The notes below the pieces were generated by a model. That model ran no database searches and was not told the DNA's origin. It saw nothing but the letters and a program-made list of their open reading frames with translations. Of a DNA stretch of 64,000 bases, positions 35,847-45,057 are shown piece after piece (the stretch's first letter is position 1; each line of letters begins with the position of its first letter). The DNA is taken from positions 310,001-374,000 of the forward strand of contig CANLKV010000002.1 of assembly GCA_947491755.1 (NCBI GenBank). Reading direction: 5' to 3'. Origin of the DNA: an uncultured Nonlabens sp. (lineage in GTDB: Bacteria; Bacteroidota; Bacteroidia; Flavobacteriales; Flavobacteriaceae). The translations under genes and the position numbers were made by a program.

Positions 35847-36470
35847 ATGAAAATATTAATTGCCGATTTATCTCATTTTAAATATGCCGAGATAATTTGT
35901 GAGACCATCAATAAATCTGCTGTAGAAAGAGACACAGGTATAGCAAAACGAACACCAGAGTACATTAAAACAAAAATGGAAAACGGTAACGCTGTTATCG
36001 CATTAGATGGTGAAAATTTTGTAGGTTTTTGTTACATAGAGCGCTGGGATCACGGTAAGTATGTCGCAAACTCTGGTTTGATTGTGCATCACGATTATCG
36101 CGGTAAGGGATATGCAAAAAAGATCAAAGAAAAGATTTTTGAGCTGTCAAGAACCAAATTTCCCGATGCCAAAATATTTGGTATCACCACAGGCTTGCCC
36201 GTCATGAAGATCAATTATGAGCTGGGTTATCAGCCCACCACATTTTCAGAACTTACTACAGACGATGCTTTCTGGAAAGGCTGTCAGACCTGTAAAAATT
36301 ATGACGTACTTACCCGCACACAACGCAAAATGTGCTTGTGTACGGGTATGCTTTATGATCCCAACAAAAAAATCAAACAACCTGAAAAGAAAGTCGTTAG
36401 TAAAAAACTACACGAGCGCCTACAAAACATTAAAAAGTCAATTCTTTTCAAAAAAAATAAAGAGTTATGA
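35847..36470 (+). CDS. GNAT acyltransferase, first gene of the arginine operon
   Basis: A 207-aa protein. The GNAT core is visible as VIALDGENFVGFCYIERWDHGKYVANSGLIVHHDYRGKGYAKKIKEKIFELS (acetyl-CoA loop R-G-K-G-x-A) and NYELGYQPTTFSELTTDDAFWKG. A C-terminal cysteine-rich segment (CQTCKNYDVLTRTQRKMCLCTGM, about residues 150-172) could bind a metal. Its stop overlaps the argG start (ATGA), so it is translationally coupled to the arginine genes. In this position it is the best candidate for the acyl-CoA:glutamate N-acyltransferase that begins arginine synthesis (acetyl or succinyl), because no argA or argJ is present. This is inference from position. Confidence 0.75.
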   Translation: MKILIADLSHFKYAEIICETINKSAVERDTGIAKRTPEYIKTKMENGNAVIALDGENFVGFCYIERWDHGKYVANSGLIVHHDYRGKGYAKKIKEKIFELSRTKFPDAKIFGITTGLPVMKINYELGYQPTTFSELTTDDAFWKGCQTCKNYDVLTRTQRKMCLCTGMLYDPNKKIKQPEKKVVSKKLHERLQNIKKSILFKKNKEL

Positions 36471-37654
36471 AAAAGTTAGTTTTAGCCTACAGCGGCGGTT
36501 TAGATACCTCTTACTGTGCTGTTCATTTAACCAAAGATCTTGGGTATGAAGTCCATGCAGTAAGTGTAAACACTGGTGGATTTACTGCACAAGAGATTGA
36601 TGCGATTGCCGCAAACGCCTATAAAATGGGTGTGTCGACTTATAAAAACATAGATGCTGTACCTGCTTTTTATGATAAGATCGTTAAGTATTTAATTTAT
36701 GGAAACGTGCTTAAAAACAACACGTATCCATTATCTGTAAGCTCAGAGCGTATTATACAGGCCCTAGAAATTATTCAATACGCAAATAAAATAGGCGCCG
36801 ATGCCATTGCACACGGGTCAACAGGTGCAGGTAATGATCAAGTAAGGTTTGATATGATATTTCAAACTTTTGCACCCACCCTCAATATAATAACCCCTAT
36901 CAGAGATCAACAATTAAGCAGGCAAGAAGAAATAGCTTACTTACAATCACATGGTATTGATCTAGATTGGAAAAAATCACAATACTCTGTCAATAAAGGG
37001 TTGTGGGGGACTAGCGTAGGAGGGGCACAAACGTTGACCTCTAGTGACCCATTACCTGAAGAGGCCTACCCATCACCGCTTGAATTGCAAGACCCGCTAT
37101 CAATTACTTTAAAATTTGAAAAGGGTGAACTAATCGGGCTCGATGACGATCACTCCACGCCGCCGGTTTTAATTGAAAAATTAAATACTATAGCATCAAA
37201 ATATGCCATAGGAAGAGATATACATGTAGGAGATACCATTGTGGGAATTAAAGGTAGGGTAGGATTTGAGGCGGCAGCCTCATTAATTTTAATTAAAGCG
37301 CATCACTTGCTAGAGAAGCATACGTTGAGTAAATGGCAATTGCAACACAAGGAATATTTGTCTAGCTTTTATGGGATGCATTTGCACGAGGGTCTCTATT
37401 TAGATCCCGTGATGCGCAATATTGAAGCTTTTTTACAATCGAGCCAGGCCACTGTTTCTGGTAGCGTGTTTGTCACCCTTAAACCATATCATTTTACACT
37501 AGATGGTATTCAATCAGAGAATGATTTAATGAATGCTGGTTTTGGTACGTATGGCGAGGAAAATAAAGCCTGGGATGCTCAGGATGCTAAAGGCTTTATT
37601 AAAATCTATAGTAATGCTCAAAAAGTATATCAACACGTAAATAAAGACTCATGA
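36467..37654 (+). CDS. argG: Argininosuccinate synthase
   Basis: A 395-aa cytoplasmic ATP-dependent ligase joining citrulline and aspartate. It begins MKKLVLAYSGGLDTSYCAVHL, with the SGG-x-D-T-S pyrophosphatase loop. AHGSTGAGNDQVRFDMIFQTFAP and WGTSVGGAQ are family blocks, and EEAYPSPLELQD is present. The start overlaps the GNAT stop, and the stop overlaps the argC start (4-bp overlaps). Length is standard. Confidence 0.97.
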   Translation: MKKLVLAYSGGLDTSYCAVHLTKDLGYEVHAVSVNTGGFTAQEIDAIAANAYKMGVSTYKNIDAVPAFYDKIVKYLIYGNVLKNNTYPLSVSSERIIQALEIIQYANKIGADAIAHGSTGAGNDQVRFDMIFQTFAPTLNIITPIRDQQLSRQEEIAYLQSHGIDLDWKKSQYSVNKGLWGTSVGGAQTLTSSDPLPEEAYPSPLELQDPLSITLKFEKGELIGLDDDHSTPPVLIEKLNTIASKYAIGRDIHVGDTIVGIKGRVGFEAAASLILIKAHHLLEKHTLSKWQLQHKEYLSSFYGMHLHEGLYLDPVMRNIEAFLQSSQATVSGSVFVTLKPYHFTLDGIQSENDLMNAGFGTYGEENKAWDAQDAKGFIKIYSNAQKVYQHVNKDS

Positions 37655-38628
37655 TAAAAGCGGGAATAGTAGGTGGTAGCGGATTTACTGCAGGAGAGCT
37701 TATTCGCTTGCTTATACACCACCCAGCGGTTCATATTGATTTTGTATACACCACTTCAAAAGAGGGTCAACCGGTCAGTAATGTTCATGAAGATTTATAT
37801 GCACAAACACCACTGCGTTTTACAAACCAGGTTAATACAGCTGTAGGCGTATTGTTTTTATGTACTGGCCACGGCAACAGTAGCGCGTTCTTACAGGCAC
37901 ATGAATTTTCTAAAAGCACAAAAATTATTGATCTCAGCAACGATTTTAGATTAGCTAAGACATCACAACTTTTAGATCGAAACTTTGTGTATGGACTACC
38001 AGAATTGAATAAATCAGCTATTGAAACAGCAGATAGTGTTGCAAATCCTGGTTGTTTTGCCACAGCAATCCAGCTAGCGTTATTGCCTCTTGCGGCACAT
38101 CATAAAATTACAAAATCTGTGCACGTAAACGCTGTTACTGGCGCCACAGGGGCAGGAGCAGGGCTGTCACAAACCTCAAATTTTGTATGGAGAGATAACA
38201 ACTATAGCCACTATAAAGCTTTTAATCATCAACATCTAGCAGAAATTAACCAGTCTGTTAAACAATTGCAACCTTCATGCAACCAGGCAATTCATTTTAT
38301 TCCCAATCGTGGTAATTTTTCGAGAGGCATATTTGCCACCGCTTACACCAGCTTTGATGGCAGCTTACAGGATGCGCAACAGATGTATCATGATTTTTAC
38401 AAGTCTGCGCTTTTTACCGCGATTAGTGAGCGCCCTATTCATTTGAAACAAGTGGTTAATACTAATAATGCATTGATTCATCTGGAGAAACATGATGACC
38501 TCTTACTGATCACTACGGCAATAGATAATTTGCTCAAAGGGGCATCAGGACAGGCAGTTCACAATATGAACCTTATTTATGGTCTGGAGGAAAATTTAGG
38601 CCTCGACCTTAAAGCTAATTATTTCTAA
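37651..38628 (+). CDS. argC: N-acyl-gamma-glutamyl-phosphate reductase
   Basis: A 325-aa cytoplasmic enzyme reducing N-acyl-glutamyl phosphate to the semialdehyde with NADPH. KAGIVGGSGFTAGELIRLL is the N-terminal nucleotide motif, IIDLSNDFRL follows, and VANPGCFATAIQLALLPLA holds the active-site Cys135. NAVTGATGAGAGLSQTS and the HQHLAEINQSV region match the family. The stop is 3 bp before argD. Confidence 0.95.
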   Translation: MIKAGIVGGSGFTAGELIRLLIHHPAVHIDFVYTTSKEGQPVSNVHEDLYAQTPLRFTNQVNTAVGVLFLCTGHGNSSAFLQAHEFSKSTKIIDLSNDFRLAKTSQLLDRNFVYGLPELNKSAIETADSVANPGCFATAIQLALLPLAAHHKITKSVHVNAVTGATGAGAGLSQTSNFVWRDNNYSHYKAFNHQHLAEINQSVKQLQPSCNQAIHFIPNRGNFSRGIFATAYTSFDGSLQDAQQMYHDFYKSALFTAISERPIHLKQVVNTNNALIHLEKHDDLLLITTAIDNLLKGASGQAVHNMNLIYGLEENLGLDLKANYF

Positions 38629-38631
38629 ACC

Positions 38632-39771
38632 ATGGGACTATTTAACGTATATCCTCTTTTTGATATTACTCCAGTAAGAGCGCAGGATGTTTACCTTTAT
38701 GACGCAAATGACACAGAGTATCTAGATCTTTACGGTGGCCACGCTGTAATCTCTATAGGTCATTCACAACCGTTATATGTAGAAAGGCTCACACAGCAGC
38801 TTCAAAAAATTGCATTTTACAGCAATTCTATACAGAATCCATTACAGGAAGAGATGGCTTCAAAACTGGCAAAGCTATCGGGATGTTATGATTATGATTT
38901 GTTTTTATGCAATTCTGGTGCAGAGGCTAATGAGAATGCTCTTAAAGTAGCATCATTTGTAACGGGAAAGCATAAAGTTATTGCATTTAAAAACAGCTTT
39001 CATGGGCGTACATCTGCAGCAGTTGCCGCAACAGATAATCAAAAAATCATCGCTCCCATCAATGCACAGCAAGAGGTTATTTTTTGTGAATTAGGAGATA
39101 TTAAAGCGGTCGAGCAGGCTTTAATTGCAGGAGGTGTGTGTGCGATAATCATAGAAACCATACAAGGTGTAGGCGGCCTTGATGAGGCTACTACGCAGTT
39201 TTTTCACCAGTTATATTCGCTTTCGCGAAAGCATAATTGTCTAGTTATTGCAGACGAGGTGCAATCTGGTTTTGGTAGAACAGGTGATTTTTTTGCTTTT
39301 CAAAAGCATGAATGGACACCAGATTTAATTCCCATAGCAAAAGGTATGGGTAATGGATTTCCTGTGGGTGGTGTATTGATACATCACGACATCAAAGCAA
39401 GTTATGGTATGCTAGGAACTACCTTTGGTGGTAACCACCTCGCATGTGCTGCAGTAACTGCAGTCCTGGATGTTATAGAACATAATGACTTGATGAAGGT
39501 AGCTAGCGATATTTCAGCTTACTTTATTCGTCAACTAAGAGATATCCCTCAATTGCGTCAAATAAAAGGTCGTGGCCTTATGCTGGGAATAGAGTTTGAT
39601 TTTCCTATTGCAGACTTGCGCAAAGAGTTGATTACAAAGCATCACATATTTACCGGGAATTCTAAAAACCCTAATTTAATACGCATTTTACCATCGCTAA
39701 CATTGCAACGCCACCACGTCGACACCTTTATCATCGCCCTAAAGCAAGCGCTTAAAAACAGCAACAAATGA
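38632..39771 (+). CDS. argD: Acylornithine aminotransferase (acetyl or succinyl)
   Basis: A 379-aa PLP-dependent class III aminotransferase. NSGAEANENALKVASFVTGK, SFHGRTSAAVAAT, CLVIADEVQSGFGRTGDFFAFQ and PIAKGMGNGFPVGGVLI (PLP Lys in AKG) are the fold-type I signatures. It would convert N-acyl-glutamate semialdehyde to N-acylornithine. Cells using the succinyl branch have a closely related enzyme, so the acyl group is not decided. The LSRKHN codons carry a palindrome copy (39218-39233). It overlaps argF' by 4 bp. Confidence 0.92.
   Translation: MGLFNVYPLFDITPVRAQDVYLYDANDTEYLDLYGGHAVISIGHSQPLYVERLTQQLQKIAFYSNSIQNPLQEEMASKLAKLSGCYDYDLFLCNSGAEANENALKVASFVTGKHKVIAFKNSFHGRTSAAVAATDNQKIIAPINAQQEVIFCELGDIKAVEQALIAGGVCAIIIETIQGVGGLDEATTQFFHQLYSLSRKHNCLVIADEVQSGFGRTGDFFAFQKHEWTPDLIPIAKGMGNGFPVGGVLIHHDIKASYGMLGTTFGGNHLACAAVTAVLDVIEHNDLMKVASDISAYFIRQLRDIPQLRQIKGRGLMLGIEFDFPIADLRKELITKHHIFTGNSKNPNLIRILPSLTLQRHHVDTFIIALKQALKNSNK
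39218..39233. repeat. Dispersed palindrome copy inside argD (last base changed)
   Basis: CGCTTTCGCGAAAGCA; the last base differs from the 16-mer. It is read as LSRK(H), the same frame and residues as the variant copy in the Gfo/Idh gene. Confidence 0.85.
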
Positions 39772-40709
39772 AGCATTATGCAGATATAACTGATTTAAAA
39801 AATTTGCAAGAGACTATTGATCTGGCACTTTTACTTAAACAGAAGCCGTACTTGTATGAGGATGTAGGCAAACGCAAGACCATCGCATTGCTTTTTTTTA
39901 ATAGCAGTTTGCGCACAAGATTAAGCACAGAAAAAGCAGCCCACAATCTAGGGATGAAAGTTATGGTTCTCAATGTAACGGACTCTTGGCAGATAGAGTT
40001 TGAGGATGGTGCCATGATGAATTTTAATACGGCAGAGCATATAAAAGAAGCCGCACAAGTCATCGCTCAATATGCAGATATCATAGCAGTGAGAGCTTTT
40101 CCTGGTTTGAAGGATAAAAAAAAGGATCAACAGGAGCAGGTGCTACAATCCTTCATAAAATATGCTGGTGTACCTATTGTTAATATGGAAAGTGCGATAG
40201 CGCATCCTTTACAAGGCTTGACTGATGCGGTTACTATTCAAGAAATATCGGCTAAAAAAAGGCCAAAGGTAGTGTTGTCCTGGGCACCTCATCCTAAAGC
40301 CCTACCGCACGCTGTAGCAAATAGCTTTATTAAAACCATGCAACAACTACCAGTAGATCTGGTAATAACAAACCCAGAAGGCTACAACCTAGACCCGTCT
40401 ATAACAGGCGCTACTCCTGTGCTTGATGATCAAACGGAAGCTCTTAAGGATGCAGATATTGTGTACGTAAAAAACTGGAGCAGTTTTGAGAATTATGGTC
40501 AAGTGCTCCATAACGATACTAACTGGATGCTTACTTTAGAAAAATTGGGTGATGCTCAATTGATGCACTGCTTACCCGTACGTCGCAATGTGGTCATACA
40601 GGACGCAGCACTAGATAGTGAACAGTCCGTTGTGATACAGCAAGCTGGGAATCGTGTATTTGCGGCACAAGCCGTATTAAAATTATTGTTAGACCACCTA
40701 GCCGAATAA
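39768..40709 (+). CDS. argF': N-acylornithine carbamoyltransferase, succinyl-type likely
   Basis: A 313-aa transcarbamylase of the ArgF' group that acts on N-acylornithine instead of free ornithine. FFNSSLRTRLSTEKAAHNLGM is the carbamoyl phosphate loop (S-x-R-T-R). HCLPVRRNVVIQDAALDSE is the C-terminal motif. Compared from memory with the acetylornithine enzyme of Xanthomonas (Glu92 in DGDTEEH, Lys302 in NVKATD) and the succinylornithine enzyme of Bacteroides fragilis (Pro90 in DGDKPEH, no such Lys), this one has NFNTAEH and NVVIQD, meaning Ala at the first position and no Lys. This favours a succinyl substrate but is not proof. Confidence 0.85.
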   Translation: MKHYADITDLKNLQETIDLALLLKQKPYLYEDVGKRKTIALLFFNSSLRTRLSTEKAAHNLGMKVMVLNVTDSWQIEFEDGAMMNFNTAEHIKEAAQVIAQYADIIAVRAFPGLKDKKKDQQEQVLQSFIKYAGVPIVNMESAIAHPLQGLTDAVTIQEISAKKRPKVVLSWAPHPKALPHAVANSFIKTMQQLPVDLVITNPEGYNLDPSITGATPVLDDQTEALKDADIVYVKNWSSFENYGQVLHNDTNWMLTLEKLGDAQLMHCLPVRRNVVIQDAALDSEQSVVIQQAGNRVFAAQAVLKLLLDHLAE

Positions 40710-40712
40710 TTA

Positions 40713-41498
40713 ATGAAGGTCTATATGAAAGAATTGAAAGTCATAAAGGTAGGAGGGAACCTCCTAGACGATGCAGCTGCGCTAGAAATCTTTTTGCAAG
40801 ACTTTGCATCCATAAAAACACCCAAAATACTAATTCACGGTGGCGGCGTTATCGCCTCGCAGCTACTACAGCAACTGGGTATTCCAGTAAAAATGCTTGA
40901 GGGCAGACGCATTACAGATCAACAAACGCTAGATATTCTTGTGATGACTTATGCCGGCAGTATCAATAAAAAATTAACCGCAAGTTTACAGGCATTAGAC
41001 TGTAATGCCATAGGATTGACCGGTGCAGATGGTAATTGTATTACAGCGGTAAAAAGAAATGTAAAACCTATTGATTATGGATTTGTAGGCGACCCTATCA
41101 CCATTAATACGCAAACTATAACAACCTTATTAGACTCCGGTTTAGTCCCTATTTTCAGCGCCATAACGCACGATGCAGCTGGGCAATTGCTCAATACAAA
41201 TGCAGATACTGTGGCGGCTGTTTTGAGTGCCGCTTTCGCGAAAGCGTACCATACTCAGCTATACTATTGTTTTGAAAAGCAAGGTGTTTTGCAGGATATT
41301 AATGACAATAACTCCTTGATTACCAGAATTAATCATGAATCATACGTAGAATTACAACAGCGTGGCATTATAGCAAATGGGATGCTACCTAAACTGCATA
41401 ATTGCTTTCATGCTTTAAATCATGGTGTTGCATCTGTACATCTAGGATTGCCTATAATGATCCATAATAATACGCCACATACAACAGTTACCTTATGA
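40713..41498 (+). CDS. argB: Acetylglutamate kinase-like (N-acylglutamate kinase)
   Basis: A 261-aa amino-acid kinase phosphorylating N-acylglutamate. VIKVGGNLLDDAAALEIF, ILIHGGGVIASQLL, EGRRITDQQTLDILVMTYAGSINKKL and TGADGNCITAVKR are family motifs, with TNADTVAAVLSAAFAKAYH near the end. I keep the first ATG at 40713. An ATG at 40725 (MKELKVIKVGG) is also possible. The AFAKA codons are a perfect palindrome copy (41231-41246). The gene is 3 bp after argF' and overlaps argE by 4 bp. Confidence 0.94.
   Translation: MKVYMKELKVIKVGGNLLDDAAALEIFLQDFASIKTPKILIHGGGVIASQLLQQLGIPVKMLEGRRITDQQTLDILVMTYAGSINKKLTASLQALDCNAIGLTGADGNCITAVKRNVKPIDYGFVGDPITINTQTITTLLDSGLVPIFSAITHDAAGQLLNTNADTVAAVLSAAFAKAYHTQLYYCFEKQGVLQDINDNNSLITRINHESYVELQQRGIIANGMLPKLHNCFHALNHGVASVHLGLPIMIHNNTPHTTVTL
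41231..41246. repeat. Dispersed 16-bp palindrome, perfect copy inside argB
   Basis: CGCTTTCGCGAAAGCG is read as AFAKA in argB, the same frame as in gap. Confidence 0.9.
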
Positions 41499-42553
41499 AA
41501 ACACTGACAGAAGACGCTATCGAACTTTTAAAAAACCTGATTGAAATACCTTCATTTTCTGGTGAGGAGTCAGCTACGGCGGCACTAATCAAATCTTGGT
41601 TAGAAAATCATCAGGTGCAGGCCAGACAATGTCAAAATAACATTTGGGCGACCAATAAATTTTATGACAAATCAAAGCCTACCATCTTACTTAATTCCCA
41701 CCACGATACGGTAAGACCTAATCAGGCGTATACACGCGACCCATTTACTGCTGCAGTAGAAGATGGCAAGTTGTATGGTCTGGGCAGCAATGATGCAGGT
41801 GGATGTCTAGTAAGTTTACTAGCTACTTTTGTGCATTTTTATGATAGGGAGTCACTTAATTACAACCTGGTGATGGTTGCAAGTGCCGAGGAAGAAAGTA
41901 GCGGTCCCAACGGTCTCTGCTCCATGCTAGAAATAATTCCCAAAATTGATGTGGCTATTGTAGGAGAACCAACACAAATGCATCTAGCAGTAGCAGAGAA
42001 AGGTCTAGTAGTTTTTGATGCCCTAGTTAAGGGTACTGCTAGTCATGCCGCGCATCCTAATGACGATAATGCGATCTACAAATGTGTTGAGGTCTTGCAG
42101 TGGTTTAAAGATTTTAAATTTGAAAAATCAAGCGATACGTTAGGAGATGTAAAGATGACGGTCACACAAATAAGTGCTGGTGAGCAGCACAATGCAGTCC
42201 CATCTCAAGTATCACTTGTTGTAGATGTGCGTGTTAATGATGCCTACTCTAATCAAGAAATAGCCGATTTGTTACAGCAGCAGTCGCCATGCGATCAAAT
42301 TGTGCCGCGCAGTTTGCGTCTCAACTCTAGCAGCATTCCCATGGATCATGATATTGTAAAAGCAGGTATTGCAATAGGTCGAGAGACGTATGGATCGCCT
42401 ACCTTGTCAGATCAGGCTATTTTAAGTTGTCCATCTGTTAAACTAGGTCCTGGTCTCAGTTTGCGATCACACACGGCAGATGAATTTATTTATGTAAAAG
42501 AGATAGAAGAGGGTATAGATATTTACAAACAAGTGCTAGAACAAATATTATAA
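41495..42553 (+). CDS. argE: M20-family N-acylornithine/N-acylcitrulline deacylase
   Basis: A 352-aa zinc metallopeptidase-like amidohydrolase. Metal ligands are visible in LLNSHHDTVRPN, GSNDAGGCLVSLLATF and VMVASAEEESSGPNGLC, with TASHAAHPNDDNAIYK in the lid or dimer domain. In the arginine operon of Bacteroidota it would remove the acyl group from N-acylcitrulline (or N-acylornithine), a step after argF'. Overlaps argB by 4 bp and ends 9 bp before argH. Confidence 0.9.
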   Translation: MKTLTEDAIELLKNLIEIPSFSGEESATAALIKSWLENHQVQARQCQNNIWATNKFYDKSKPTILLNSHHDTVRPNQAYTRDPFTAAVEDGKLYGLGSNDAGGCLVSLLATFVHFYDRESLNYNLVMVASAEEESSGPNGLCSMLEIIPKIDVAIVGEPTQMHLAVAEKGLVVFDALVKGTASHAAHPNDDNAIYKCVEVLQWFKDFKFEKSSDTLGDVKMTVTQISAGEQHNAVPSQVSLVVDVRVNDAYSNQEIADLLQQQSPCDQIVPRSLRLNSSSIPMDHDIVKAGIAIGRETYGSPTLSDQAILSCPSVKLGPGLSLRSHTADEFIYVKEIEEGIDIYKQVLEQIL

Positions 42554-42562
42554 AAAGAGCTT

Positions 42563-43840
42563 ATGAAATTATGGGATAAAGGCATTAGTATAGATGACCG
42601 TATTGAAAAATTTACCGTAGGTAATGACCGCGAGATTGATCTACATATTGCTATATACGACATTAAGGCGTCTGCGGCGCATGCAACAATGCTTAAATCG
42701 ATAGGTATAATCGATAAACAAGAGTTAGCGCAATTGCAAGAAGGCCTTCAAATATTAGCGCAGCAAATTAAAGACGGTACGTTTGTGATTGAAGAAACAT
42801 TTGAGGACGTACATTCAAAAATTGAGTTTGAATTAACGCAACGTTATGGCGAGGTAGGTAAGAAAATACACACCGCACGATCAAGAAATGATCAGGTGAT
42901 TACTGCTTTGCATTTATTTTATAAAGAGCAATTACAGGAAATAAAAACATCCACACATCACTTGTTTGAAGTACTGCTTGATCTTGCAGAAAAGCATAGC
43001 GATCAATTACTACCAGGATATACACATTTGCAGGTTGCCATGCCGTCATCCTTTGGACTGTGGTTTTCAGCGTATGCAGAACTGTTGGTAGACGACAAAT
43101 TATTGCTCGATGCTGCTTTAAAAACCGTAGATCAAAACCCACTAGGCAGCGCAGCGGGATATGGCAGTTCTTTTCCTATAGATCGTTCGACAACTACAGA
43201 TATTATGGGGTTTGAAACTCTTAAATTTAATGTGGTAGCGGCACAAATGTCGCGAGGTAAAAGTGAGCGCACCTTGAGCTACGCTTTGGGCAGTCTTGCA
43301 AATACGCTTGCAAGATTTGCTATGGATATTTGTTTGTATATGAGTCAAAATTTTGATTTTATAAGTTTCCCAGACGAGCTTACTACAGGCAGCAGTATCA
43401 TGCCCCACAAGAAGAACCCAGACGTTTTTGAATTGATACGTGGCAAGTGCAATCGCATACAGTCCTTACAGCAAGAGGTGGTTCTTATGACTAATAATTT
43501 GCCTAGTGGATACCACAGGGACTACCAGCTACTCAAAGAATCTGTCGTAAGATCTATTACTGACATGCAAGATTGTCTCGAGATAATGGCCTATTCGATT
43601 CAACAAATTATTGTCAAAGATGTGGATTTAAATGATCCTAAATATCAATATTTATTTACCGTGGATAGTATCAACAATCTAGTAGTAGAGGGAGTAAGCT
43701 TCAGGGATGCCTATCAAACTATAGGTAGCCAGGTGGCCAGTGGTAATTATGCTCCAGATTATTCAAAAAAACATACACATACCGGTAGTATTCATAATCT
43801 AAGTCTTGATTCCATAAGAGCTAAATGGAATTCTTTATAA
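42563..43840 (+). CDS. argH: Argininosuccinate lyase
   Basis: A 425-aa fumarase/aspartase-superfamily enzyme that splits argininosuccinate to arginine and fumarate. KLWDKGISIDDRIEKFTVGNDREIDL opens it. KIHTARSRNDQV, GYTHLQVAMPSSFGLW and the signature GSSIMPHKKNPDVFELIRGK are present, with the catalytic Ser in GSSIMPHK. Last gene of the operon. No terminator hairpin is obvious after it. Confidence 0.97.
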   Translation: MKLWDKGISIDDRIEKFTVGNDREIDLHIAIYDIKASAAHATMLKSIGIIDKQELAQLQEGLQILAQQIKDGTFVIEETFEDVHSKIEFELTQRYGEVGKKIHTARSRNDQVITALHLFYKEQLQEIKTSTHHLFEVLLDLAEKHSDQLLPGYTHLQVAMPSSFGLWFSAYAELLVDDKLLLDAALKTVDQNPLGSAAGYGSSFPIDRSTTTDIMGFETLKFNVVAAQMSRGKSERTLSYALGSLANTLARFAMDICLYMSQNFDFISFPDELTTGSSIMPHKKNPDVFELIRGKCNRIQSLQQEVVLMTNNLPSGYHRDYQLLKESVVRSITDMQDCLEIMAYSIQQIIVKDVDLNDPKYQYLFTVDSINNLVVEGVSFRDAYQTIGSQVASGNYAPDYSKKHTHTGSIHNLSLDSIRAKWNSL

Positions 43841-43877
43841 TTCTTTTTTAACCTTATTTAAAACAATAGGATTGTTC

Positions 43878-43885
43878 TAGTTTTG
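43878..43885 (+). promoter_or_regulatory. Putative -7 box (TAGTTTTG) of the DMT transporter gene
   Basis: TAGTTTTG matches TAnnTTTG and lies 27 bp before the TTG start. A -33 element is not clear. Confidence 0.45.
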
Positions 43886-43912
43886 CGGACTTGTAAATTA
43901 AAATGATACTAA

Positions 43913-44836
43913 TTGAAAATTTCTAGAAGTACTGCCTTACTAATTCTTGCGTTTTTTTGTGTGTATGTATTCTGGGGCAGCACTTTTCTATGGAATAAAA
44001 TGGCGGTGACTGAATTACCTCCTTTTTTCCTTGCTTCTATACGCTTTTTAAGTGCTGGTACTATAATATTTGCAATGGCACGTTTATTAAGATTAAGCCT
44101 TGCTATTACTACAAAACAATTGCTCAACTGTGTCCTAGCGGGATTTCTATTTCTCGCTTACGGTAATGGTGTATTTGTCTGGGCGCTCAAATGGGTTGAC
44201 ACAGGCTTCGCTTCTTTGCTGGCTTCCTTACAACCATTAATTATCCTCATCATGATGCGCCTTATACAGCGTAAAAAACTACAGTGGAAATCCATGATAG
44301 GTGTGGTTCTAGGTTTTGTAGGTATGTATTTGCTCGTGTCTCAAAACGATATTATAGCAAAAGAGGGTATGGTACTGGGAATTACAATGATTTTGAGCTG
44401 TTTAATTGCCTGGTGTAGTGGAAGTCTATTTGTTGCAAAGGCAGATCTACCAAAAAATTTCTTTGTTGCCACCGCTTATCAAATGCTAGCCGCTGGAGCG
44501 ATTCTAGTGATAGCAAGCCTTGCGTTTAATGAACCATGGAAATCCCCTTTATACTGGCAGTCAGATACTCAAATTGCTTTGATATGTTTAATCCTCTTTG
44601 GTAGTATCGCTGCTTTCACATCTTTCAATTATTTGTTGAAGCATGTTTCACCAGAGAAAGTCGCTACCTCCAGCCTTATCAACCCGCTTATTGCTATACT
44701 TCTGGGCTGGTATTTTCTAGAGGAAGAATTGAGTATTCAAACAGGTCTAGCCGCATTGTTAATGCTTACTGGGGTTTACTTTATCAATAGCCGCAAGCGC
44801 TATCCAGAAGATCGAGTGGTAAAAAAGCCCATCTAG
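43913..44836 (+). CDS. EamA/DMT-family transporter
   Basis: A 307-aa protein with ten predicted membrane helices in two EamA repeats (first LLILAFFCVYVFWGSTFLWNKMAV; second MILSCLIAWCSGSLFVAKADLP). The start is TTG at 43913. The codon just upstream is a stop, and the first internal ATG lies after TM1, so TTG is the only sensible start. Members export metabolites or amino acids, and substrates are usually unknown. It is not part of the arginine operon by spacing (72 bp, own promoter-like box). Confidence 0.88.
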   Translation: MKISRSTALLILAFFCVYVFWGSTFLWNKMAVTELPPFFLASIRFLSAGTIIFAMARLLRLSLAITTKQLLNCVLAGFLFLAYGNGVFVWALKWVDTGFASLLASLQPLIILIMMRLIQRKKLQWKSMIGVVLGFVGMYLLVSQNDIIAKEGMVLGITMILSCLIAWCSGSLFVAKADLPKNFFVATAYQMLAAGAILVIASLAFNEPWKSPLYWQSDTQIALICLILFGSIAAFTSFNYLLKHVSPEKVATSSLINPLIAILLGWYFLEEELSIQTGLAALLMLTGVYFINSRKRYPEDRVVKKPI

Positions 44837-44979
44837 ATCAGTTATCTCATTAACCAGCCATCGATGATAACGGGCACAGTTGTAGTCAAGTGCAAACGGC
44901 GACATTAAAAGACTAGCTACTCCTGCGGGTTTCCTTACATTTATATGACATCCTTGCAATTTCAGTATCTAACTTGTTT

Positions 44980-44995
44980 TGCTTTCGCGTAAGCG
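44980..44995. repeat. Dispersed palindrome, variant intergenic copy
   Basis: TGCTTTCGCGTAAGCG; the complementary strand reads GCTTACGCGAAAGC, the same T-to-A variant found at 1058 and 56506. It lies between the transporter and lysA genes. Confidence 0.7.
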
Positions 44996-45000
44996 GAAAC

Positions 45001-45034
45001 AAAAAATCCCTAGATCAAACTTTAGGGATTTTAT
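45001..45034 (-). terminator. Rho-independent terminator after lysA
   Basis: Stem AAAATCCCTA at 45003-45012 pairs with TAGGGATTTT at 45023-45032. Read on the minus strand it ends in a T run. It lies 26 bp past the lysA stop. Confidence 0.88.
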
Positions 45035-45057
45035 AATACTACTATATTATTGGTGAA

